From NCBI GenBank assembly GCA_963555705.1, contig OY743172.1, positions 26,163,446-26,227,445 on the forward strand: DNA of 64,000 bases, read 5' to 3'. The stretch is from Ligustrum vulgare. Its lineage: Eukaryota; Streptophyta; Magnoliopsida; Lamiales; Oleaceae. Shown one piece after another: positions 21,941 through 31,493 of the stretch. The position numbers were made by a program, and so were the translations under genes. A model generated the notes under the pieces. That model was given only the letters and a program-made list of their open reading frames with translations. It did not search any database and was not told the DNA's origin. The first letter of the stretch is position 1, and each line of letters starts with the position of its first letter.

Positions 21941-24900
21941 ATGGCATCTGATGATTCTCTTCTGGCTATTAATGTGCGTTTGAATGGTAAAAACTATGCT
22001 TACTGGAGTCATGTTATGAAACACTTTCTTAAGGGTAAAAAGTTGTGGGGTTATGTCAGTGGAATAGTTGACAAATCGGAAAATAATGATGCAAATTATG
22101 CAACTCTGTTAGATACCTGGAATTCAAATAATTCAAAAATTCTTACATGGATAAATAATTCTGTAGAACATAGTATTTGTACACAGTTGGCTAAGTATGA
22201 AACGGCAAAGGAGGTTTGGGACCATTTGCGGAAGTTGTACACTAAATCTAATTTTGCAAAACGATATCAGTTAAAGATTGACATTCGAGCATTGCAACAA
22301 AAGAATATGAGCATTTTGGATTTTTATACTGCTATGACATCAATTTGGGATGAGTTAGCTCTTACTGAACCGGCAGGACTGAAAGCAAGTGCGGATTATA
22401 CTACTTATACAGAGGAGCAATGATTGGTTCAATTTTTGATGGCACTTCGTAGTGATTTTAAGGGACTCAGAGGTTCTATTTTGCACCGTACTCCTCTTCC
22501 ATCTGTTGATTCAGTTGTTAGTGGACTTGTTGCTGAGGAGACACGGTTAAATTCTCTTACTGAAGATGTATATCTTCCACATTCTGGGACTTCAGTTTTA
22601 GCTTTACCATCTACACAAAATCGAACCAAAGGACATGCACGGGTCCCAAATGATGTTTGTAGTTTTTGTAGACAAAAGGGACATTGGAAGGCTCAATGTC
22701 CTAAGTTATTGAAGTCCCAGCAGTCTTATAGACCCAATGCCCAAACAGCAGCGATTGTTCCACCTGTTGGCTCCTCTATACTTGGTCAACCGCCCTCATC
22801 TGATTCCCAATTGACTGATCTTAGTGAGCAGTTTCAGAAGTTTTTAGCCTCACAGCCACATGCCATGTCAGCCTCTACTCATGTAGGTTTGTTCTCTCAG
22901 AACTCCTCAGGTAAAACCTCCTCGTGGATTTTTGACTCCGGTGCTTCTAAGCATATGTCTTCTAACTCATCACTTTTTGATTATTTATATCCTTCTATGT
23001 CATCTACACCTGTTATGACTGCTGATGGCACCCCGTTGTCCTTAGCAGGTGTTGGTTCTGTTCATACTTTTAATCTGTCTCTATCAGATGTCTATTGTGT
23101 TCCTGACCTTACTTTAAATCTTATTTCTGTTGGTCAATTATGTGATTCTGGTAATTCTGTTCACTTTACTTCTACTACTTGTTATGTACAGGATCCGCAG
23201 TCTCGGAAGCTGATTGGGATCGGCCATAGGCAAAGAAGAGGACTTTATGTTCTAGATAATCTGAGACCAGCGCATGTTGCAGCCTCTAGTACTGATTTAT
23301 CGTCTTTCCATTTGAACTCTTCTTCTTCTAATTTCTATTTATGGCATTCTCGCCTAGGACATGTGTCTGCTAGTTGTTTGAAATTTTTAGCTTCTAAAGG
23401 TTGTTTTGGAGACTTAAAACCTCATGATATTTCTGATTGTAGTGGTTGCAAACTTGCTAAATTTTCAGCTTTACCTTTTCCTCGTAGTGTTTCTTCTTCT
23501 ATTGCATCATTTGATCTTGTGCACTCAGATGTGTGGGGCCCTGCTCTTGTTTCTACTAAAGGAGGGTCCCGATATTATGTTTCATTTATTGATGATTATC
23601 GTCGTTACTGTTGGGTATATCTTATGAAGCGACGTTCTGATTTTATTTCTATTTATCGTTCGTTTAGAGCACTTATTAAAACTCAACATTCTGCTGTCAT
23701 TAAATGTTTTCGATGTGATTTGGGTGGGGAATATGTTTCTAATGATTTCCGTGAGTTGCTTGCTCTTGATGGTACAATTCATCAAACTTCTTGTATTGAT
23801 ACTCCTCAACGGAATGGTGTTGCTGAACGTAAGCATAGACACATTGTTGAAACTGCTCGTTCCCTTCTCCTATCTGCCAAAGTACCTAGTAAATTTTTAG
23901 GGGAGGCAGTTCTCACTGCTGTCTATTTGATAAATAGGATACAATCTTCTCATATATCTGGTTTGTCACCATTTCAAACATTGTTTAGTTATTCTCCTGA
24001 TTACTCTCTCTTAAAAGTCTTTGGGTGCACTTGTTTTGTTCTTCGTCCTACGGCAGAACGTAGCAAATTAACTCCACGCTCAGCTATTTGTGTCTTCTTA
24101 GGATATGGTGAGGGACAAAAAGGTTATCGATGTTTTGATCCTGTCAGTCACAAGTTATATGTCTCTCGTAATGTTGTATTTCTTGAACACATTCCATTCT
24201 TTTCTATTACAGATAATACCTCTCACATGACTACGTCAAATCTCATTTGTATTGATCCTTTTACTAATGATATTGATAGACCATCTACATATGTCCCTAC
24301 TATTTGTTCTCCATCTTCGTCGTCTGCTACAGGTACACATGCGCCATCTCAGAATGTCCTTCCTTCTCCTATGGATCCCCAAGCACCATCTGAGGCTGAG
24401 GATTCGGAGTCTCCTCCTCCTCGATATCCTCAACGTATACGTAAGTCTACTCACTTACCCAAGTTTGATTATTCTTGCTATTCTGAGTCCTTTTGTTGTT
24501 TTTTGTCTTCTATTCATAAGCTTTCTGAACCTTCTTCTTACAAAGAAGCAGCTTTAGATCCTCTTTGGCAACAGGCTATGACTGATGAACTTAATGCTCC
24601 ACATAAGACAGACACTTGGGAATTAGTTTCTTTACCACCAGGAAAACATGCTATTGGATCTCGTTGGGTCTATAAGATCAAGACCAAATCTGATGGTTCA
24701 GTTGAGCGTTACAAGGCTTGATTGGTTGCTAAGGGATTTCTCAACAGTATGACTTGAATTATGAGGAGACATTTGCCCCTGTTGCAAAAATGACTACTGT
24801 ACGTACACTTATTGCGGTTGCTTCTATTCGTCAGTGGAGTCTCTCTCAAATGGATGTTAAAAATGCCTTCTTGAATGGAAATCTTCAAGAAGATGTTTAT

Positions 24901-26055
24901 ATGGTTCCTCCACCTGGTGTTTCTCATACTCTTGGATTTGTTTTCAAACTCAAGAAAGCTCTATATGGTCTCAAACAAGCACCTCGTGCCTGGTTTGAGA
25001 AGTTTTCTACAGTCGTGCTCTCTCTTAGTTTTACATCTAGCCATCATGATTCCGCTTTGTTCTGTATATGTACTTCCACTGGTCGTATTCTCCTTCTGTT
25101 GTATGTTGATGACATGATCATTACTGGTGATGATGTTGTAGGGATAACTAATTTAAAATCAGAATTGGCTCTTCTTTTTGAAATGAAGGATTTGGGTCCC
25201 TTAACTTACTTTATAGGGATTGAGATTGCTTCTTCTCCTCGAGGTTATATGCTCTCCCAATCTAAATATGTTGCAGATGTCATTGAGCGTGCTCGTCTTT
25301 CTGATACTAAAACAACTGATACTCCTATTGAGGCTAATGTTCGTTACTCATCTTCTGATTGTGAACCACTATCTGATCCTACTTTGTATCGTACTATTGT
25401 TGGTTCCCTTGTTTATCTTACCATTACTAGGTCAGACATCGCTTATGCTGTGCATGTTGTCAGTCAGTTTGTTTCAGCACCTACCATGGTTCACTGGGCA
25501 GCGGTTGTTCGAATCTTGTGCTATCTTCGTGGCTCTTTCTTTCAGAGTATTTTATTCCCATCGACCTCCTCCTTAGAGCTTCAAGCTTACTCTGATGCAG
25601 ATTGGCCTGGTAACCCAACTGATCGTAAGTCCACTACTGGCTTTTGTGTATTTTTGGGTGATTCTCTTATCTCATGGAAAAGTAAGAAGTAGACAGTAGT
25701 TTCTCACTCATCAACTGAAGCAGAATATCGCGCTATGGCCTCCACTACTACTGAGATTGTGTGGTTACGTTGGCTACTTGTAGATATGGGTGTTTCTATT
25801 TCATCTCCCACCCCTATGTATTGTGATAACAGGAGTGCCATACAGATCTCACATAATTCTGTGTTCCATGAGCGCACGAAGCACATTGAGATTGACTGTC
25901 ACCTTGTTTGTCATCATCTTCAGCATGGGACTATTGCCTTACCTTTTGTCTCTTCATCATTGCAGCTTGCAGACTTCTTCACCAAGTCCCATCCGACTAC
26001 TCGCTTCCGATTCTTACTTGACAAACTCTCGTTGCTTCATGCTATAGCATCGTGA
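21941..26055 (+). pseudogene. Copia gag-pol polyprotein, inactivated
   Basis: A single frame from ATG 21941 to the stop at 26055, broken in four places. Visible domains in order: gag (to about 22423), zinc knuckle C-x2-C-x4-H-x4-C near 22657, protease with FDSGASKHM near 22932, pre-integrase LWHSRLGH near 23340, integrase core with HSDVWGP and NGVAERKH, reverse transcriptase with KNAFLNGNL and YVDDMI (about 24860-25110), RNase H with YSDADW near 25590. Defects: TGA at 22421-22423, TGA at 24719-24721, loss of one base near 24738, TAG at about 25690. The three nonsense codons sit where family members normally have Arg or Gln, so each fits a C-to-T change. Unbroken length would be about 1370 residues, normal for copia. 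Replication-defective as it stands. Confidence 0.93.
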
Positions 26056-26057
26056 GT

Positions 26058-26068
26058 TTGCGGGGGGA
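26058..26068 (+). promoter_or_regulatory. Polypurine tract of copia element
   Basis: G-rich run TTGCGGGGGGA directly upstream of the 3' LTR; expected site of plus-strand DNA priming. Confidence 0.8.
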
Positions 26069-26296
26069 TGTTAGAATAATTAGCATATTCTAATTAGGCA
26101 TAATTATTATTTTCTTTATTTAGAATGTCTTATTTTTGTGTATATATATATGATTGAGTATTATAATTTTAATATAGTGGAATGTTTTAGGGTTGCCTCT
26201 TCTCTCTTTTTTCTTCTTCTCTTCCATTCTTTCTTCTTTCTCTTGATTTATTTGTCGAACATATATAAGGATATATGTGTTATCGTGTTTTCTTCA
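26069..26296 (+). repeat. 3' LTR of copia element
   Basis: 228 bp, TGTTAGAATAATTAGC to TTTTCTTCA, followed by the AAAAT duplication. Lacks the 20-bp near-repeat of the 5' LTR. Confidence 0.93.
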
Positions 26297-26519
26297 AAAA
26301 TATCATCATTAAACTCGCACATTTGTGCATTCAACCTGAACACATGAAACTTCATGTATTTCAACTCGCATACTCTCGAAATTCTTTCGTAAAATTCAAC
26401 ATTTGAGGTGTGTTGTCCTCAAATTTGCTTCTCCATATTTACTGTGTCAGTGAAATAGCCAATTCAGTTGATTCGCCTTTCAACTGGGCAACGTTGCATA
26501 TAGTTGTTTGATAAAAGCT

Positions 26520-26734
26520 GTGTTCTAAAATGCGTAATGCGTTGCGATACGTTGAGGTCGAGAATCAAGAATCATGCGTTTCGTATTTTTAATATTATTT
26601 TAATTATTTTAAGACATTAAATATATTTTTATATAAAAAAATAGATTTTTTACCCTTAAAAAAAAACGGATTAGGCAGCGCCTAGGCATGATTAGGCGCG
26701 CCTAGGCGGCGCATTTTCGCGCATTTTAGAACAC
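26520..26734. mobile_element. Small terminal-inverted-repeat element (215 bp)
   Basis: Ends GTGTTCTAAAATGCG and CGCATTTTAGAACAC are a perfect 15-bp inverted repeat. The interior is AT-rich except for a GC-rich run with palindromic TTAGGCGCGCCTA near the right end. The flanks share ATAAAAG a few bases out, but no exact adjacent duplication is seen. Superfamily unassigned. Confidence 0.6.
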
Positions 26735-26771
26735 TCATAAAAGTTCTTAGTTTATAGCCTCAATTGGTTTA

Positions 26772-26936
26772 GCCTCCGTTCAGTAAAGCGAGTTTTTTTT
26801 TCTTATAATTGCTTCAATTTTTAATATAATTTTTTAACTACATATTTTTTTTCTTTTCAATTTTTAACGTTAGATCTACCTCAAACTCCGTGATAAAAAA
26901 TCCAAAAAACTGATTTTTTTGGATCTGAACAGTTGC
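26772..26936. mobile_element. Tourist-like MITE (family 1)
   Basis: 165 bp, GCCTCCGTTCAG to CTGAACAGTTGC, flanked by TTA at 26769-26771 and 26937-26939. Core 'TTTTTAACTACATATTTTTT' as in other copies. Confidence 0.8.
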
Positions 26937-27133
26937 TTATATGCCAGGCTTGGACAATATATTTTTTCGAATTACTTTTTAAACATACATTTTTTCTCAA
27001 ATTACATTTTAACCACATATTTTAATGTGAAATCATCAAATTATTTATTTATAAACCAATAAAAGTTACCAACAGATGTGAAAGAATGTTATTTTTGAGA
27101 TAAAATATGTGAGTTGGAAAATGTATATGATAA

Positions 27134-27375
27134 GAGCATATCCAATAGTCACTCTAAACTTGAGACAATCTTTATTTTGGAGAGTCGAATCTTAAAATTT
27201 CACCCCAATTTTATTTTTAAAAAAGTAAATATTAACTAAAAATAAAGAAAAACAATAAATATTTTTATGAAAAGTAAAATAAAGAAACAAAAATAAAGAG
27301 TTCGTTGGAACTCTTTATTATGTAAAATATGCTCTTTAAATAATAATAAACATAAAGAAACTATTAGAGATGCTC
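27134..27375. mobile_element. MITE with GAGCAT termini (242 bp)
   Basis: GAGCATATCCAATAG and CTATTAGAGATGCTC are inverted ends (13 of 15 match), flanked by TAA at 27131-27133 and 27376-27378. Resembles common plant 'GAGCATCTCCAATAG' MITEs. Confidence 0.75.
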
Positions 27376-27408
27376 TAAGTCTCCGTTTGGTAACTTGTTT
27401 ATAAATAA

Positions 27409-27593
27409 AGATTTGTTCGGCTGAACACATTAAATTGAAAAGGATACAAAATTTAATTTACACAATTTCTCATACCACTTTTTAATCACACGCATTTTCT
27501 CTCTCCAATTTCTAACCTCATATATTACCTATAAAATACAAATAAATCAACCAAATAATTATAACTCCATAATTCAAGCCGCCGAACAGGGCC
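27409..27593. mobile_element. Tourist-like MITE (family 1)
   Basis: 185 bp, AGATTTGTTCGGC to GCCGAACAGGGCC, flanked by TAA at 27406-27408 and 27594-27596. Core 'TTTTTAATCACACGCATTTT'. Confidence 0.8.
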
Positions 27594-27596
27594 TAA

Positions 27597-27769
27597 GGCT
27601 CCGCTTTGGCAGCTGAAATGAATAGAATTTGAATTATAATGTGTATTATTTGAGTTTTTTAGGTAAGATGTGTGATTAAAATTTGAAGAGACAATGTGTG
27701 TAGTTAAAAAGTGGTATATGAAATTGTGTCAATTATAATTTAAATTATAAATGGTAGCTAAATGGATGC
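27597..27769. mobile_element. Tourist-like MITE, reversed, abutting the previous one
   Basis: Starts GGCTCCGCTTTGGCAGC right after the TAA shared with its neighbour and ends near GGTAGCTAAATGGATGC. The core reads as the reverse complement of family 1 (GTGTGATTAAAATTTGAAG). The right duplication is not preserved. Confidence 0.5.
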
Positions 27770-28845
27770 ATTTTCTCAAACTATTTTTTAATCTCACACA
27801 TTTTCTTAAAACTATTTTTCAACTGCATATTTTATGTTGAAAATATCACTTGTTTATAAATAAAAAAATGTGGTTTGTAATGGTAAATTTTTAGAGAATT
27901 TGTAGTTAAAAATATAGAATTTTTTTATATTTAATATTTATACGTAAATTATTTTATTGATAAAATATGTAGTAAAAATAATTTTAAAAAATGAAGTTTT
28001 AAATCATGAATACCAATTAATGGCTAAACAGATTAGCTTCATATATTATCACACTAATATGTACCTACTAATGGGATGTTTCTTGTTCTTGCATAGTTGC
28101 ATTCATGCACTTGATTTTTTCCATCTGCTCAGAGTAAAAAGATTGCTTTTACTGTTTTCTTTCACCGCTTTCTGCTGTTAGAGGTAAAAAAAAAAAAAAA
28201 AAAACTGTTTATAAATATGTGATTGAAAAGTAGTTTAAAAAAATGTATGTAATTAAGAGTCTGTTTGATAATGTAAAAAATTTTGATTTTTATGATTTTT
28301 ATTTTATTTTTTGATAGATGTGTGATTTAATAAAGTTTGAAAAGTCAAAATGGTAGACTTGATTAAATTGTTGAGATTGAGTTTGAAAAGTTGAGCTAAA
28401 ATTTTTACCATTAGCAAACAGGCTCTAAAAAGTGATTTGGGGAAGTGTATTATTTATAAACTTGTTTATATCAGTTGTGGTTCAAAATCTTTGGATTTGT
28501 TGCCAATCTTACCCTAATCTTTCAATTATTGCAACCCAATCCCAAAACCTTCACGTAGCCTTCCTTTGAAAAACTTGTTTATAAGTAAATTTAAAAACGA
28601 TGCAATTTTCACAAACCACAAATATTTTTTAAAATAACTTTTCAACCACACATTTTACCTACAAAACATCACATTTATAGACAATTTCATCAAATTTTAA
28701 CATTGGTCTAGCATCTTTTGGAAGAATACGTGGCTCAAAATTGGTTTAAAAGTGTGAGAGATAATAAATTTCATACAAATGATTGACTGGAAATGAATTT
28801 GGAAGAAAACTAAAAAAAAAAAAATTGCCTAGAACAAACAAACAC
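27770..28845. other. AT-rich intergenic sequence with several MITE fragments
   Basis: Fragments of family-1 and family-2 Tourist cores recur (near 27780-27870, 28200-28260, 28560-28690). No gene or intact element boundary was identified. Confidence 0.5.
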
Positions 28846-28848
28846 TAA

Positions 28849-29629
28849 GGTCATGTTCGCTATACTGTTTTGAGGTCGTTTTCTGTTTTTATTTTCGAAA
28901 ATACTAAAAACGTATTCTCTTTACTATTTTCGAAAATGCATTTTGAAAAAAAAAAAAAAAATTGTACAGAAAATGCAAAACGTCGTTTTGGGCGTTTTGA
29001 GTGTATTTCAACAAAAAATATTAAAAATACGGAAAATGCATTTTGAGATTTTATTTATTTATTTTTTTGGAGAATTATCCTAGTTTGGAACTAAGTCCAA
29101 ATAAATTTTTTTTTTTTTTAGAATTATTCTAACTTACAATTAAGCCTAAAATAAAGTTTTATTTAATTCAATATCAACATTACACAAAAAATTAAATAAG
29201 AATTATTTTTGTTATATTTCAAAAAAGTCTTGATAAATGGATTCTGGTGGTTTTGAAATGACTTGCATTTTCTGAATTTTAATAGAACCATAGCCTCCTC
29301 AAATCTCGAACCTAACCAAACTGTATTAATATAAACTCTTAGTACTCATATTAGTGTGTTGTAGGTAATCATGTTTTCAGTGTATTGTGAAAGAAAATTT
29401 GAGTTTGAGCCAGTAATATTCTGCAAGCAAATTAATTAAAAATAGTTTAAGTAATATTTTGCAAAATTTCAAACAAAACGTGTTTTCCAGCTTTTCACTT
29501 TCAAAAACAGTTTTCAGAAATGACAAACGAAACGCGTTTTCTACAAATTTGAAAACAAAAATAAAAACAGGAAATATAAAATATTTTTTAAAATGAAAAT
29601 ATAAAATAAAATATAAATAGAACGTCATC
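28849..29629. mobile_element. Non-autonomous PIF/Harbinger-type element, copy A (781 bp)
   Basis: Begins GGTCATGTTCGC, ends GAACGTCATC, flanked by TAA (28846-28848, 29630-29632). It aligns over its length with copy B at 34395-35248 (shared words GGTCGTTTTCTGTTTTTATT, CTCTGGTGGTTTTGAAA-like, TTTCCAGCTTTTCA, GCAAGCAAATTAATTAAAAA). The ends carry oppositely oriented TTTTCGAAAA. No transposase frame. Confidence 0.82.
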
Positions 29630-29684
29630 TAAGCTTGTGTTTAATTGGCACAATTTGCCATGGAAGTAAGAATTTTTTTGCTTT

Positions 29685-29868
29685 GAAATTGATTTTTGAT
29701 TGTTTTATAGCTCAAATTGACGTTGGAAAACATTATATTCACCTTGCCCTTGCCTTTGATATTGTAATTTGTCTTGGAAATTGATTTTTGATTGTTTTAT
29801 AGCTCAAATTGACGTTGGAAAACATTATATTCACCTTGCCCTTGCCTTTGATATTGTAATTTGTCTTG
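29685..29868. repeat. Perfect 92-bp tandem duplication
   Basis: Units 29685-29776 and 29777-29868 appear identical, from GAAATTGATTTTTGATTG to GTAATTTGTCTTG. Identity implies a very recent duplication or an assembly artefact. Confidence 0.92.
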
Positions 29869-30301
29869 TTTTCAAGGCAAATCAATTCACATCATATTAG
29901 TGGGAATTACTGAATTAGTTTGCCGCCTTTCATGATAAATTATTTTCATTATGTTTGATTATTTTTTTTTTGTTGATTGATTTATTTTTTTCATAAATTA
30001 AAATTATGGAAAGTAGAGTTTTATTTTTATTTTAATAATATTTTAATAATAAATGTATAATTGAAAAGAATAAAGACTAAAATGTGTTAAATTTTTAAGG
30101 GGCGAACCAGGGGCTAAAGTGAAAACCATAAATTTTTGTGTTCATTTTATGTCAACGTGATTGAAATCAATTGTACTGGCCATTTTTAATGCATTCCATT
30201 GGAAGATTGACTCCCATTTTTCTCTTTTCAATCCTTTATGCGTAGATCGCTAATTTACGTTAAGCTCGGGTTTGATTTAGCCAGTGGCGGAGCCACCTAT
30301 A

Positions 30302-30331
30302 GGCGAGGTAGCGCGGCCGCGCTACCTCGCC
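30302..30331. repeat. Perfect 30-bp palindrome in hAT left subterminal region
   Basis: Arms GGCGAGGTAGCGC and GCGCTACCTCGCC with a GGCC centre; repeated exactly in the miniature element at 30847-30876. Confidence 0.9.
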
Positions 30332-30826
30332 GTCGATGGTCCGCCAATGGCGCTGCGCAGGTGGCGCAGCGCCTGAAATCCTGATTTAATTTTTTTTTTG
30401 GCCCAAATCAGTACCCAACTCCCAAGCCCAAGCCCAAACCAAAAATACAACATACAAATCTATCTCTATTTGGTCCAACAAGCAAATTTTTTAACAAAAA
30501 TCAAAATCCTAACCTTTGGTTTTTATCCCTTCCCGATTCTATCTGTTAACGCAGGCGCAGCGCAGTCTTCGACTCTTCGGCCAGTCCCACGCACCGCGCA
30601 CCGCGCACGGATCCACCACTGGTGCCGCCGCCGGCGCCGGTCTAAGACTCTCACTCTCTCAGACCTCACTCCTCAGTGCTGTGCTTCGCAGTTCGGCTTC
30701 CTCTTGCTCTTTCCGACAGTCGACAGAGAACTGGAGAAGAGAACTGAGAAAAGGTAGGACTGTAGGTAGTGGTTTTATTTTTTAATCCTTTGAAAAGTTT
30801 GTGTTTGATTTGACCGTTGTTATACT

Positions 30827-30968
30827 CAGTGGCGGAGCCACCTATAGGCGAGGTAGCGCGGCCGCGCTACCTCGCCGCCGGTGGTCCGCCAGTGGCGCTG
30901 CGCAGGTGGCGCAGCGCCTGAAATCCTGATTTAATTTTTTTTGGACTTCTCGGCTGGCTCCGCCACTG
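30827..30968 (+). mobile_element. 142-bp miniature derivative of the same hAT family, inserted in its parent
   Basis: Same CAGTGGCGGAGCCA ends. The left 115 or so bases match the parent's left end with about three substitutions, and the last 30 or so match the parent's right end (GGACTTCTCGGCTGGCTCC). It is flanked by a perfect 8-bp duplication GTTATACT (30819-30826, 30969-30976). It is thus an internally deleted copy mobilised in trans. Confidence 0.93.
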
Positions 30969-31493
30969 GTTATACTTATTAATTATATGTATATCTTTAA
31001 TCTTTTGTCTTGTCTGTTGATTGTTAGAATATGTGTATTATATTATATAAATAATATATGTTAATAACATATGATTATTAAATTATTTTATTTGTTTTGG
31101 TTGTGACTTGTGTACTAATTTTCAGATTTTATATTGTTATTATTACTTATTATGTTATTGTTAATGTATAAGTTTTAAAACATTTTAATAAATATTATTG
31201 ATATTTGATTTATTAATTTTTTTGATTATGTTAGACTGTCAATTGTTGTCATTTCTCAATTTTGTTATCAATTTGTGATTTCTCACTAAGGCTAAACATT
31301 AATTAGTTATAATTGATTTGAGAATTATACATAAATGTTACATTTAAATTTTTGTAAAGTGGTTTAGATTTGTAAATTGTGACTATTGTGATAAAATATG
31401 ATTTGATTTTTGGATTGTTATTATTGATTTATAGGTTGTGATTTGAGATTTGGTGAGTATTTGATTTGATTTGTGATCATTGATTTACAGATT

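Larger units (their letters stand above)
21331..26296 (+). mobile_element. Ty1/copia LTR retrotransposon, full length but coding-defective
   Basis: The 4966-bp element is flanked by AAAAT duplications (21326-21330, 26297-26301). It has LTRs at both ends, a tRNA-iMet primer site TGGTATCAGAGC directly after the 5' LTR, and a purine tract GCGGGGGGA before the 3' LTR. Internal order gag, protease, integrase, reverse transcriptase, RNase H defines copia. The LTRs differ by about six substitutions and two indels by eye, suggesting a moderately recent insertion. Confidence 0.95.

Noticed and set aside
30398..30785. Two overlapping open frames near the hAT 5' end
   Set aside because: They lie in the likely untranslated leader and lack homology; the transposase starts at 31494.
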